Source: Gordius sp. MW1
Lineage: Eukaryota > Nematomorpha > Gordioida > Gordea > Gordiidae
Assembly: GCA_964036665.1 (NCBI GenBank)
Contig: OZ038530.1
Coordinates: 15,447,001 to 15,511,000, forward strand
Reading direction: 5' to 3'
DNA: 64,000 nt
Under the pieces are notes generated by a model that was given only the letters and a program-made list of their open reading frames with translations, ran no database searches and was not told where the DNA came from. Shown here one piece after another: positions 13,200-24,439 of the stretch (its first letter is position 1; every line of letters starts with the position of its first letter). A program made the position numbers and the translations under genes.

Positions 13200-13422
13200 C
13201 TAGATAATCGGTGAGGATTCTACAATTTTATCGTTAAATACATATCCACCATCAATATAGCAACTTATAGATGTATCCATAGCCATGATTTCGTCCAAAC
13301 GCGACATTATATCGGTCCAAGGGTTTTCAATGTTATTGTACCAATAGCCAGCTGCAACCTGGAAGACATATGATTTTTGCAAACAATAAGACCAATAGTT
13401 TGTCATCTGTATAAACGTGTTT
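13200..13422 (-). pseudogene. Unidentified coding-like exon or gene remnant
   Basis: The minus strand carries an open stretch with unusually protein-like composition for this AT-rich background: AAGYWYNNIENPWTDIMSRL followed by DEIMAMDTSISCYIDGGYVF. An AG acceptor lies just before VAAGYW (near 13363), another near 13422, and a possible GT donor follows GGY. The pattern of a Trp/Tyr-rich strand, a helix and then YIDGG loosely recalls the segment before the GGTNF motif of GH35 beta-galactosidases. The similarity is weak and the Thr-Asn-Phe part is missing. I found no partner exon on either side. It could be a pseudogene, a lone exon of a gene broken by the adjacent LINE, or a chance ORF. Confidence 0.3.
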
Positions 13423-13774
13423 CTAAAAAATTATAACTTCATGTTTATCAGGTCAAGTTCTTTGTACTAATTAAATTATAGAGGCTTCCCCTTAAAATGT
13501 GGACCCCTCTTATAATAAGGGGTTTTTCCGTATTATGGATTGCATATGTTTTAGTGATTTGTCTGACACAATCTTTTCATTTGGAAATCGTGTGGCGATA
13601 ATATAAAATACTAATATCAACGAGAAGAGGTTATTTCAAGACTTTGTATTCTATTTAAAAATCAATACCAATCAAATCGCATCGGAAGTAGAAGAGGTAT
13701 CGGCTACAAGTAGATTTGTTAAATTGCTAACTTGCTTCAACTCCAGGGGCGAGCCCGCACACTGAGTTGGCCTA

Positions 13775-14740
13775 TGAAGCCTCAAATTCTTGCGTTAGAA
13801 CGAAAGTTGGAGACTCTAAACTTTTCGGGTTGAGATTGGATTACATCAAGATCTGCTTTGAGTCGCTTTTTATTTAATATAATTAAGGACATGATAACGA
13901 GGGGCATTCAATGGCCATCCCCATGGTGTATACTATATGCCGATGATATAGTAGCGTATTATGCGAAGAAACAAAGGAGAAAAGTATTCGAAGAGAAAAG
14001 TGGTGAAAGCGCTTAGCTGGATATGGTTTAAAGGTGGACGATCGAAAAACAATATACATGGATATGAACGTTATAGGCAGCCCATCGCTGGTTGACCATC
14101 TAAAGTATTTAAAAGTAGACAGGTTTTAATACCTCGGCTATATCAAGAGGGAGGTTGCGCAACAGAAGTCAATGCGGGATCCAAAAAGAATGGCTTAAAT
14201 GGCGAAGTATATCTGGTGTAATGTGCGACAAGAAAATCCCACTATGGTTGAAGAGCAAAGTTTACAAATCCATCATAAGACGGGTGTTACTTAATGGAAG
14301 TGAAACATGGGCATTAAACACCACGGAAATTACAAGCCACAGAGATGAGAATATTAAGGTGGAGCTTGGAGTATAGTAAGCTCTACCATATGGCGAAAAA
14401 TTTTTTCATGACAAAAATGAGTATTGAACCTATGGAGGACATGATTAATGAAAATCGGCTAAGGTTGTATGGGCATATACTGAGAAGACAGACAAATGAT
14501 GTAAATCGAAAAGTAATGGACATGGAGGTACAGGGGAAGATAGAAAGAGGACGACCCCGTGTCACGTAAAAAGGGCAATTTGATAAAGTTATGAAAACAA
14601 AAGAGATTAGTCAAGACATGGCACTAACCAGGCCAAGATGGAAGTATCTCATTAAAACAAACCCCTTGACTGTGGGACCCTATAACTGATAAAGAAGAAT
14701 TATATAAAATTATTAACAAATAATTACAAAGGGTCCCGTG
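13775..14740 (+). pseudogene. RTE-like LINE, 3' part of reverse transcriptase (5' truncated)
   Basis: After frame corrections the plus strand reads the palm and thumb of a LINE reverse transcriptase: a GLHQGSALS-like motif near 13840, then PWCILYADDIV (13920-13950) with the catalytic YADD. A region follows around 14170-14330 with GVMCDKKIPLWLKSKVYKS and GSETWAL. The C-terminal part at 14345-14570 contains ENRLRLYGHILRR and RGRPRVT, typical of RTE-type elements often annotated as craniofacial development protein-like. At least four frameshifts or stops break it. The 3' end is near 14740 in an AT-rich GATAAAGAAGAA-like tail. Confidence 0.8.
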
Positions 14741-14875
14741 GGCGTAGCCAGGATTAAACTAGGGGGGATATAATGCCTTAGTGTGGGGAAAATAATAATT
14801 TTTTAAAAATTTAAGTTTGAAAAATCTCCAGATTTTAAGGGGACAACCGCTCCTACCTGCCACCCCTGGATCGCA
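14739..14875. repeat. GGCGTAGCC-type MITE copy
   Basis: The left end GGGCGTAGCCAGG is followed by a short G-run. The right end is degraded to CCTGGATCGCAAG. Size and internal layout match the copy at 1378-1504. It lies directly at the 3' end of the RTE-like LINE fragment. Confidence 0.55.
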
Positions 14876-15031
14876 AGTCATTAAATAAGCGAATATAATA
14901 AAAAAGAATTCACAAGGAAAGTTATATTGGTAGTATGTGAATTTATTAATTAAATGTGGTACACATTGCGTTTGATAAATATGACGGTAGGCTTAAATGG
15001 TTACTTTAATAAGCTATGTAAAAATATAGTA

Positions 15032-15920
15032 GGGGAGACCGGGGCCTAAATAGCCTTAAAAAATTAAACCACTTTAAAAAAAACTAGTGATTATTTTTTC
15101 AATTTTTTTGTTGAAACGTAATTTTAAGGTCTATTTTTACTATAGGAAAAAAAATTCGGGTTGAAAAAATTAATACTTTTCTCACATATTAAACTTAAAA
15201 AAAAAACTAAAATTAAAAAAATGCCCGGGGCAAGTTATAGCCCCTTTCGTGGGATAGATTATCCCTTACGATTTCACTTTCTATTGGTGTATGCAAATCA
15301 ATAAAAGGATTGTTTTATTCCAAAAAAAATATAGAAAAGCAAATGAATATGGTTATATTTTACATAATACAAATAAAAAAGGTTCATGAAGACAATCTGA
15401 TTTAGGTACCCATAAAACACAAATTCTGCAATGGAAAAATCTTTAAATAGTCTATTAATATTCCAAATTACACTAACATAAATTATTATTAAACAAAACT
15501 ATTGTATTTTAAATCTTGACATTTGTCTACGCAATAAAAAATGGCTACTACTAGCCCCTCACCGACTAGCCCCGCCCCCTAATTTTTTATACAAATAATA
15601 ATTTATCATATTATAATGCTAATAAAAAATTTAAAATTAGGCAATATTTATAGAGTAAATATCCCTTTATAAGATAAAACTTAAATAGTCCAAAATATGC
15701 AGGCTAAAAAATTTTATGCCCAAAAACAAAATTTTGTCAAGGCTACTAACAGCCCCGAAAAATCGTTTTTCCTCTATAAAATTTTAAATTTTATTATTTC
15801 TAAACAAAAAATTTTTTACTTATACCTTATGGAAAAATACACATATGGTTTAAATTTTAATTGTTTATCATTATTATTTTAAAAAATAATTACAAAATTA
15901 ATAGTAGCCCCGGTCTCCCC
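15032..15920. mobile_element. TA-flanked TIR element with GGGGAGACCGGGGC ends
   Basis: Terminal inverted repeats GGGGAGACCGGGGC (15032) and GCCCCGGTCTCCCC (15907-15920) are flanked on both sides by TA, the target preference of Tc1/mariner-type elements. The 889-bp interior is AT-rich with repeated TAGCCCC words (near 15240, 15550 and 15750). It has no transposase; the 61-codon ORF at 15697-15882 has no DDE or HTH motif. Probably non-autonomous. Confidence 0.75.
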
Positions 15921-16293
15921 TATACATTTTTTGTAAAAGGCCCTTTGTGGTCGGTTCAAATTAATATAAAGTCCAAAAACATTACAAAAACTTAGGCCCG
16001 TTATGAAACATCTTTGACCCGAACCCAGCGCGTTAAGTTTTTTCTTTTCAAAGACAGTGAGTACCCACTCGCGGGCCAGGCTTGCCCGACCAGATCACTA
16101 TTATAAGCATATATATTGTTGTGGTTCAGAAAGACTTTAGAAAGTGATCCATCTTGATAGGAATTCTCGGCATTTTTAAATGCCTTTATATAAATGAGAA
16201 ATTAACGTCGTTATTTGTGACATTGCATTTGAAAGAGGCTATCCTTACCTTGACAATTATGGATGTAGCCTCAGACCAGACTTCATTAATAAT

Positions 16294-16631
16294 CAGAGGT
16301 CATCATTTGTTTAAATTTTTCTACCCGAATCCAACCCGATTTTCAAACTAAATAACCCCCCGAACATCTCTAAGTGTCATTCCGGCCATGCCCGAACATT
16401 AGAGCTGCCCGGACCGAAATTCAAATTTTTATCAATAATTTTGTTATACACTTGCAAAAATTTAAAATTTAATTCGTAATTTTTTTAGATAAGAACTACG
16501 ATCAATAGATATTATACCATCAAAGATTGACAAATTAATACACTAAAACAAAAGACTTTACATAAAATCTCATTAAGCCCGAAATGCCCCCCTCCCGAAA
16601 GTCTCCCGTGGGGCGGGCCTTTTTTACTCTG
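16294..16631. mobile_element. CAGAG-family hAT MITE
   Basis: Starts CAGAGGTCATC and ends TTTACTCTG, flanked by TTAATAAT (16286-16293) and TTAATTAT (16632-16639), an 8-bp duplication with one mismatch. The 338-bp body has CCCGAA/GCCCG words like the larger element at 9858-12346, in the opposite sense. No coding content. Confidence 0.75.
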
Positions 16632-16639
16632 TTAATTAT

Positions 16640-17673
16640 ATTTTTAGCATAATCGTCATCAAATCAGCGTTAAAATTAACATTATATTCAACGAATTCTC
16701 CAAAAACAATTTTTTGCCCTGTGTATCCCATTATATTTCCAATTTTTCGTGAACAATTAAAAATCAAATTATAACTCCTGCCTATAAAAAATGCATTAAA
16801 AGTTGACAAGTAAATGAACTGCCAAATATTAAGATTTTTTCAATTCCCAAAAATATTTATTCCTTGGGTATAATAGGCCCTAATAATTTTAAATACATTT
16901 ATTATACTGATTATACCCATTAACTTCATGTAAATCATTAAAAATGTCCAGCATTATGATACAGAAATGTAAACATATATTTAAGCACATTTTTGTGTCA
17001 AATTCTAATTTTATAATCAGTTAAATGTGGCTTAAATTATCAAAAAATTTGATTACAAATAATTCACTAATGACAAAAATTGTACATTCAAACATATCAT
17101 ATTTTTTTTATATATAATTTAATTCATTTATATCTTTTTAAAATTCTGGGGTTGGCTTATTAAGGTTAGCATTGATAGGACAATTGTGTTGTAGAGTTTG
17201 AAAGGGCAAATTAAATACAAGTTTTAAGTATTGTTAGTAATTATAACACAAAAAAGTGCAAACGTTGTACAAAGATGTATAAAAACATTAGAAAAATGCA
17301 TGCATTAAGAATTCACATAAAAAATTTAAATATTTTTTTGTTACAATAAAAGATATTTATTTAGGCATTGTTAATATACAATTTAGAAACACTTTATAGC
17401 TTAAAAATGTTTAAACAATTTTATACTAAAATGTCAAGAAATAATGGAGCAAGAGGATTTAGTGATATAAAATTGTATACGCTTTATTTTACTAATTTGT
17501 ATTATTCCATGAAAAAAAAACTTAAAATTAGTTTATTGTAAGATTCTGAAATTTAGACCATACTTCAAGCAATATATATAGGTGCAATATACAATCATTA
17601 ACTGTTAAGTAATAAAATTAACAATAAATATCAGCAGATAAATAACATACAAGATTCACAAAATTTGAAGACT
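16640..17673. other. AT-rich sequence downstream of akirin
   Basis: About 1 kb of very AT-rich DNA beyond the akirin stop codon, so it includes the akirin 3' UTR at its right edge. I see no exon, inverted repeat or element end in it. Confidence 0.5.
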
Positions 17674-18343
17674 TTAGGATACATCTAAACACATTATTAT
17701 TATTAAAGTATAGAAATTTTTATCTTACAGCTGACTGGCATATCGCAATGTCTTTTGTGTAGATAATCATTATTAAATTTGACAAAGGCTTCATATTGCT
17801 CTGAAAACATGAATAAAGCTCAATTATATTTACCAGTCAATTTGGAATACAACAATTTATCATATTCTTCTTTCAACTTTTCCTCCCTTTCTTTTACTAC
17901 TTTTTCACATATGGCTTTAACTTCATTGAGTGTATAGAGTGATTGATCAAATTTTAACCTTTAATTAATTAGAAAAATGCAACATTTTATTTACCTATTA
18001 GAAGATGCATCATGAACACTTTCATGAGTGGATGATGGGGACATTTTTACATCTTCATCACTAGAGCACAAGATTGGAGAAGTACATTTAGAAAAATGCT
18101 TTTTATGTCTTCTGACATAGTTCTTAATAGATCTTTCTAGCTCTTCTAATAAGTTATTTTAATGGATATACATAATAAATTACCGGAGGTTAATTTTGAA
18201 ACTATATTATTAAAAGGATTTTCACTTTGAGCAGATAGTTGAGTATGAAAGGGCGCACACCTTTGCCGCTTAGAAGTATGACTTTGTGGATGGCCAGGAA
18301 TATAATCAATATCTAAAGGTCTTTTTATTGTAAGGCACGCCAT
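17674..18343 (-). CDS. akirin: Akirin, nuclear transcription cofactor
   Basis: A small nuclear protein that links transcription factors (NF-kappaB/Relish class in insects) to chromatin remodellers and helps nuclear import of proteasomes. Five exons (minus order): 18343-18184, 18145-17995, 17958-17834, 17800-17729, 17684-17674. They join into 173 codons including TAA (172 aa, the usual range). The N-terminus MACLTIKRPLDIDY followed by the basic SKRQRCAP matches the conserved akirin start with its nuclear localisation signal. PFNNIVSKLTSEELERSIKN corresponds to the first conserved helix. The third and fourth exons give the coiled C-terminal helix EKVVKEREEKLKEEYDKLL and EQYEAFVKFNNDYLHKR. The last exon is only 11 nt and completes the invariant C-terminus SYVS. 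Ignoring the donor at 17728 would give an atypical SCKIKISIL end. Introns are 38, 36, 33 and 44 nt. Confidence 0.93.
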
Positions 18344-18981
18344 TTCTTTTAAGTGGCAACAGAAGGTAACGAAAATTAGGATTGAAAATGAGTAAACAAA
18401 TCAACTGACATTTGCCAACTCGGTCAGCGAAATCGGCTGACTAAAAATAGTAGATTTATAATATTTGCCCTATATACTCTAAAAATAATTAACTCAGATA
18501 GCAATTTTAATGTTGTAATTTAGAATTTTTCTCATAGTTTAAGTATTTGCATCAAACATTTTTAGAAATATATTAATATTTAAAAGACGTGTACAAATAA
18601 ATCTGCAAAAATCTAGATTAAATTACTAGTATATATACAAATATGTTTTATTTCGTAGAATAGAAACAATAGTGACCTAAAAACTTTACACTATAGTGAA
18701 TTGGTTATTATAATTTATTGCGACGTATTTTTAACAGTGAGAACATACATGAGATACGTGGATAAAGTAATGCTGTTAAAACAATAAACACTTAAATTCC
18801 GGGTAATTCTCATTATTTAATTTTTTTTCAACTTTGTGTGTTTCCCTAACAATTATCTTTAGAGGTTAATACTCTATCTTTATTATCTCTATTACAAACC
18901 CCCTCTAAAAAGAAAAAATATTATAATTTTTAAGATAAAATTTTTGTGGAGTAATTATGTTTTTTCAAATCTAATAGTATG
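18344..18981. other. Akirin upstream region and flank of a gypsy remnant
   Basis: AT-rich DNA between the akirin start codon and the C-terminus of a reverse-oriented gypsy pol. It presumably holds the akirin promoter and the decayed 3' end of the gypsy element. I could not identify an LTR or a TATA element with confidence. Confidence 0.4.
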
Positions 18982-19439
18982 TTATTTGACAGGTAAAATG
19001 TTATTTCCTTCAATCTTTGTTTCGGCCCACGCTGGTTTAAGCCTATCAATTGTTATGGTTTCTTCGATGTTATTTCTTTTCACTTTAAAATGTTTTTCAT
19101 TCCGCTTTAATACAAGGTCCATATGGGGATTGTAAAGATTTTTTAGCCGTCTCATTACGTACATAAACATAATCGACTGTATTAAATCTTTCTGGATATG
19201 TTTCTTATTATCCTTTCTCTTAGTAGAGCAATATTTTAAATTATGCATTAACTTTCTAAGTCTACATAACCTGATTTTGACGAGTCTCTTAGAGTTTTAA
19301 AAAAATTCCCCCGGTAGCCATAATGTCGTCCCACAAACTATCTCCGAGGGAGTGTACCCGATATCCTCATTGATCATCGATCTCATTCTGAAGAATTAAT
19401 GGTAGCGTTTTACCCCATTTTGGCGTCCTACTCACCCAT
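18982..19439 (-). pseudogene. Ty3/gypsy pol C-terminus (outer element of a nest, distal part)
   Basis: Minus strand encodes the segment after the integrase core: NEDIGYTPSEIVCGTTLWLP and PGEFF (19295-19390), then, across a frame break, KHFKVKRNNIEETITIDRLK and PAW (19020-19100). This is the gypsy pol end with its small SH3-like beta domain. The 5' continuation lies at 22136-22864; the intervening DNA is the inserted element 19447-22128. Stops and frameshifts make it non-functional. Confidence 0.8.
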
Positions 19440-20060
19440 GATAGAATAGTGTTTCGATCTCGTCTCGGTCTCAATGGCAAATTCTCGTCTCGTCTCGGTG
19501 TAATAATGAGAGTCTCGATCGCCTCTCGGTCTAAAAAATCTCAATCTCGGACGAGAATTCTCGACTTGCCTCGACTTTTGAAATTTTTAATAATGATATC
19601 TCCTGATTTATTGCTATTATTAGATATTTAATAAATTTAAAATGGCAAACCATTTTATCTTTTTGAAATTTTAATATTCAACTTGATAAAGATTTTGTGC
19701 GACATGTCATTGACAAGATAAAGTAATAAATCAATTAATAAAATAAAATTTCTATAGAAAGTGCAAATTAAACAATACAAAATAAACTTGAGTATAGATA
19801 GTTAAATTTTTTGGTTTCAGAAAATTATACCATTTGTATCAAATTTAGTGTACTTGTCAAATATACATAGAAATTTATAAGTTTACTTATATTACACTTG
19901 GTTAAAAAGGGCTATCGAGACCCTTTATTAACATGTCTAAAGCCTCATTAGACCCTTGTTTAATTAATTTAACTCAAACTTTTTAGTCCATTGATAATAC
20001 CATCATAACGTCATAAACCATAAAGTGCGAGTGTTATATTTTAATAATAATATTATATAA

Positions 20061-20175
20061 AAAAGAAATCTTAGTAAATTCCAATGCACCTGCCAACCAG
20101 ATATAATATGAAATGTAAAAAAGAAATCTTAGTAAATTCCAATGCACCTGCCAACCAGATATAATATGAAATGTA
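20061..20175. repeat. 57-bp tandem duplication inside the CTCG element
   Basis: Two nearly identical adjacent copies of a ~57-bp unit containing CCAATGCACCTGCCAACCAG. A similar local duplication (~39 bp, unit containing CCACTTTAAGACGGC) lies at about 21620-21700 in the same element. These look like slippage products rather than functional sites. Confidence 0.8.
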
Positions 20176-20262
20176 ATGAATGAATATACTGTGCTTTTAG
20201 GGGTTGAAGATTAGGATGTATACCATTTTCATGATTTAATCTATTACGGTGTCATCGAATAC

Positions 20263-21500
20263 CGGTGGCGTTAATAGGAGGGGGGGGGGGGGGGAGAAAT
20301 TTCCACTGGCAAATAATTTGAAAAGTTGTATATTGAAATAAATTATTTTAGATCTAAAGTTTTATATTATACTTGTGTCAATGACTATGTAAGACACTAT
20401 AAACAAATATCGATATATACATTTTTATTTATGAATTAAATTTCGATAAAAAGCCATAACCATTATTGTCTGAATCCTTTTTCAATTATTAGCAATGAAC
20501 AGAAATTTAATTCACGATTTTTCCCCGTGAAATTATCCTTTCCCTCCACACCGAGTAATTCGTTATTCTATTAAATTGATTTTTTTCTACGAAGTTATAA
20601 TAATCACGATGTTGAAACCTTCCTCACTTCTCTACGACAATTTGAATTAAACAACTGCAAAAAAGGACCTAGATCTTTAGCAAGCCACACAGTGAGCAGA
20701 GACTTTAGTAAATCAAATTAAATCTATTAGAAACAATGTTGATGAATGGAGAATTTTTTGGTAGCCTAAGCAAAGGCTAAGTTGTATGATTTTGACCTTA
20801 AGAAACCTCGATATGCAAAGAAACAAACTTGTCGAGTTAATATTTTAATTGAATCCATTGAGGATTATTACAAAATCACCATTTTTATACCTTTGCTCGA
20901 TATGTTCATTATACAACTCAATGAATGGTTTCTGGACAGGAAACAAATTTTGGCAAATTTCCAAACATTATTTTCTCGGGAATTTTTTGATTGTTTCGCC
21001 ACAAACGCGAATGAAAATAAACTTTCGCTGGGATTTTATTCCAATTATCTTAAAGAGACAAACGAAGACCTTAAATCCGAATTTGATATATGGGATATGG
21101 CATTGTCTCAGACGTCAGTATTTCATCCAAAGAATTCCAGATTATAAAATATTGGAATCTTTACCCAATATTATAACTCTTCTTTACCTATTAGCTTATC
21201 TTCCTATCACTACATGCACCAATAAAAAACGTTGAGGAGGCTTAAAACTTATAGGAATACTATGTCGATAAATAGATTAAATGGATCGACTCTTTTAGCG
21301 ATTCATCGGGAATTAGCTCCTACCCCAGAAGAAGTTTTTGATAAATTATCGTTGGGAAAAAGAAAATATAAAATTACTTTATAATGACTTTATTTATATT
21401 TTATACGTAGTTTTTATATTTTGGTTGTTAAAATAAAAATGGTATCAAATTTTTTGGGAAATTCCCCCCCCCCCTTGAGAAAATCTTAGCTACGCGCCTT
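20263..21500 (+). mobile_element. hAT transposon with transposase remnant and GGCGTAGC-type ends, innermost insertion
   Basis: The left end CGGTGGCGTTAATAGG leads into a G-run. The right end is a C-run followed by TTAGCTACGCGCCTT. A perfect 8-bp target duplication TCGAATAC lies at 20255-20262 and 21501-21508. It encodes a decayed hAT transposase on the plus strand. Its termini resemble the GGCGTAGCC MITEs scattered through the window (1378, 4395, 14739, 32405, 40636), making it a plausible autonomous relative of that family. It lies inside 19447-22128. Confidence 0.85.
20782..21370 (+). pseudogene. hAT transposase of the ZMYM1 / 52-kDa-repressor-like type (C-terminal part)
   Basis: The first frame reads KKPRYAKKQTCRVN, then IEDYYKITIFIPLLDMFI, then a long helical region to about 21120. 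Frame-shifted sequence continues LESLPNIITLLYLLAYLPIT and, after stops, LAIHRELAPTPEEVFDKL (21290-21345). This order matches the C-terminal half of hAT-like transposases in animal genomes named zinc finger MYM-type 1-like, including the dimerisation domain. N-terminal TTF/BED finger and catalytic core were not found. At least three lesions. Confidence 0.7.
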
Positions 21501-22135
21501 TCGAATACTTTACTTTGAAAAATAATCGTTTGTTAGGCACAGATGTCGTTAGGGTGGTTAAAAAATCTTGAGCCCCATTAACCTAATTTGGATAATTATT
21601 CAAATTAACTAACCACCAATTTAATATAACCACTTTAAGACGGCTAGTTTATAAATGCTTTATATAACCACTTTAAGACGGCTAGTTTATAAATGCTTTA
21701 GTAATTTTTACTACACCATCAGAACTCAATTCATTCTAAGCCTAAAATTTTGTAATATATAACCATGGATACATAAGTGTGATAAAAATATTATTAAATT
21801 ATTCACATCCCCTAAGAGCCACTGATACTTAGGTCAATGAATTGAAACTCCCAAAATTTTAATTTTTTGCAAATATATATAATATTTACAACACTTGAGT
21901 GTTTCAATATTAAATATATTCTAACCATATCGGTTTACATTTAATACCTTGATGTGAATCATACAAAATAAAAATAAACAATTAAGTGTACTAAAATTTA
22001 TAATCATTAAAAAACTTTAAGCAGAGATCTCGTCGAAAAAATCTCGTATCGTCTCGTCTTGACATCAAAATTCTCGTCTCAATCTCGGGTCAGTTTTTTG
22101 ATTTATCGTCGGTTTTCCCGCATCACTAGATAGAA

Positions 22136-22864
22136 GCTTTTAATTGCCTATGAAAACACTCAACTATACCGTTAGAACACCGATGGTAGACTCTATTCTT
22201 TATGGTCGTATCTTAATGTGGTTGACAATTCTCGAAATAGACTGGATGTAAATTGGGCGCCTCAATCAGTGGTTACTACATTTGGAACACCAAAGTTGAC
22301 AATCCATTGTTCAATAAATATTTTAGCCAAATGTTCGGCTGATATCTCGTTGATGGGAATTGCAATTGGCCATTGATTACCCTAAAAATATGGGTGTAGT
22401 GAGATGAAGGTGGCAAAGGACCCACCATATCCAAATGCACTTGCCCAAATCATTCATCGTTAAAAATGCCAGGTGAAGTAATTGTAAGTTTGTTCGCCTT
22501 AGATTTTTGACTTTTTATACATTCTTTTGCCCAATCCCGAATATCCTTAATTGTCAATGGTCACATAAAACTGCGATTAATTAATCTTTGGGTTGCCCGA
22601 ATCCCTGGATGTGAAAAAGAGTAAAAGTGATTGATAAATTCTTTCTCAAGTTTGCTAGTATCAGTGGGCGAGGAGAACCTGTCAATATGTTGCAGATAAT
22701 GTCTTCCTGATTACTTGGACTTTTTAGTTTTCTTGATGTAAAAAATTTGTGTTCGTCAATTATACAGTATCCTAATTTTGGTATGAAATTATTTGATTCT
22801 CATTTGGACAAATGAGAAGAGCTAAAGAAGCTATGTCTGATGGGGATAGTGCGTCTGCTCTAAT
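22136..22864 (-). pseudogene. Ty3/gypsy integrase region (outer element of the nest, proximal part)
   Basis: Minus strand reads, with frame breaks, ILTGSPRPL, then HPGIRATQRLINRSF (zinc-binding region), IKDIRDWAKECIKSQKSKAN, GQVHLDMVGPLPPSSHYTHI (start of the catalytic core) and ECFHRQLKA near 22150. These are consecutive blocks of a gypsy integrase. The fragment is cut on the right by the element starting at 22865 and continues on the left at 18982-19439. It is unrelated to the younger LTR element at 34263 except at family level. Confidence 0.8.
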
Positions 22865-23900
22865 TAGAGACCTGCAAAGTTTTTTTAACACTACCCCGAG
22901 CCGACCCGAATTTTTTTTTCAATTTTCAACCCGATCCTTACCCGACCCGAAAAATTTTTAAAACTTCCAACCCAAAAACATTTTGAAATTTTCAACCCGA
23001 ACGCGACCCGACCGAAAGCATTTTGGATTTTCAACCCGACCCGAGGCGTCTAAAATTTTTTAATAGAATCCCTTCCGAACGCGTTTCGAATTTTGGTACC
23101 CGACGCCAGAGAAAATTAAGATGTGTAAAATTTAATCGTTGTAAAGTGCGATTTATGAAAGTGTTTGATACCACAGTTTTTTATTACTAAATGATAATGT
23201 TTTATAAATATAATAACATCTGCAATATCGAGTCGCAACCTTACCCTTTTCTCCTCTATTATTTTAATATAAATAATAGATCCTATTAATTTAAAAAATA
23301 TAGTTTTGCAAATGAACTATTTACAATTTTTTTAATTACTTGTATGCTGGTCTATGAATTTAAATATATATTTATGTAGTTTAAATTATAATTGGACAAA
23401 ACTTTATATAGATTATATTAATTTAAGATCATAATTTTGCAAATGAACCATTTAATAAAATGTAATCTTAGTATTATGTTGTTTACGAATATACATTTAT
23501 GTAGTATAAACTAATAAGAAACCATCATTTCACAATATTTACAATTTAAAATTTTTATTTTGTTGTTATATTTTGCCTTTCCAGAGTTTAATTTAAATAC
23601 ATAGAAATTCATACAATAAGATTTTAATGAACAAAAGAAATTAATTAAATGAATAAATAATCTTAATTAAGTATAGATTCCCGTATTACTTAAAAATATT
23701 ATACATAATAGCATTCATTTAAAAGATACGTCCCGTGTATTTTGCAATGTAAGATTCATAACCATTGACCCGACTCTTTAAATTAAACCCGACTCGACCC
23801 AAAAGCATTTTAAAATTTACTACCTGACCCCGACCCGAAGGCATTTTAAAAGCTTCAACCCGAACCCAACCCGATCTCGGGTGACCCGTGCAGTTCTCTA
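22865..23900. mobile_element. TIR element with CCCGACCCGAA subterminal repeats
   Basis: Inverted ends TAGAGACCTGCA (22865) and TGCAGTTCTCTA (23889-23900), 11 of 12 matching, followed inward by CCCGACCCGAA-like words (22895-23050 and 23765-23885). The 8-bp flanks GCTCTAAT and CAAGATAT do not match, so the target duplication is lost or one flank has been deleted. The AT-rich interior has no ORF. A fragment of the same end occurs at 62342-62420. Confidence 0.7.
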
Positions 23901-23906
23901 CAAGAT

Positions 23907-24134
23907 ATGCATATAAGTGACATTCCCATAATTAAACCTGAAAATATACCCTGGCCTTTATTTGAGAATATTTTTACGCTTATTCGAAAGGATGCAAAAT
24001 CAATAACTCTTGGATGCAAATTATGCTCTCCAAAAATAAAACATATATCAACTTCTATATCTTCTACCGCAAATATTTGGCGTCACCTCAAGGTCAATAA
24101 TTTAAGTTTAATATTTATTTTTTATAAACCCTAA
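23907..24134 (+). pseudogene. hAT transposase N-terminal BED-like zinc-finger remnant
   Basis: Open frame with CKLC spacing followed by STANIWRHLK, the shape of a BED finger (Cx2C ... Hx3-5H/C) at the start of hAT transposases, preceded by WPLFENIFTL. It ends in AT-rich DNA. The catalytic middle of the protein is missing; the C-terminal domain of probably the same element lies 350 bp downstream. Confidence 0.5.
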
Positions 24135-24439
24135 TAATTTTTTATAATTAATTTTGAAATAAGTTTGTAAAATATAGCTTTCTGTATTCTACTAAATTAA
24201 CTGCATTAATGAGGTTAAAAAAATGATACCAGCTAAGCCTATAAATCATAGTTAATAGGTATACTTATATAATTATTTTTTTATTATATACATTTTATTA
24301 CAACTCTGGTCAGAGTAACTAAGATTTTAATTGATTGTTAATTTGGCTCTTTGAAATGGTGTAAGCCATTAAAAGATGCTAGAGGATATAAATTTGTTTG
24401 TTCCTAAATCTCAACAGGCTGGACCGAGTTTATCAGAAA

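Larger units (their letters stand above)
19447..22128. mobile_element. hAT-like element with CTCGTCTCGG subterminal repeats, inserted in gypsy pol
   Basis: Starts TAGTGTTTCGATCTCG and ends CCCGCATCACTA, with direct repeat GATAGAA on both sides (19440-19446 and 22129-22135). Both ends carry ~150 bp of CTCGTCTCGG-like words in opposite orientation. Removing the element and one GATAGAA restores gypsy integrase homology (FHRQLKASIMG joining a LPLIL-like stretch), which confirms the boundaries. After subtracting the inner transposon 20263-21500, about 1.44 kb of non-coding DNA remains, similar to the copy at 26203-27338. Confidence 0.85.

Noticed and set aside
19449..19631. Ser/Arg-rich ORF resembling an SR protein
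   Set aside because: Translation of the CTCGTCTCGG array; the same peptide style appears at 26121-26360 for the same reason.
20849..21235. 128-codon ORF as an independent gene
   Set aside because: Overlaps the hAT transposase frame; only its last third matches the family after a frameshift.
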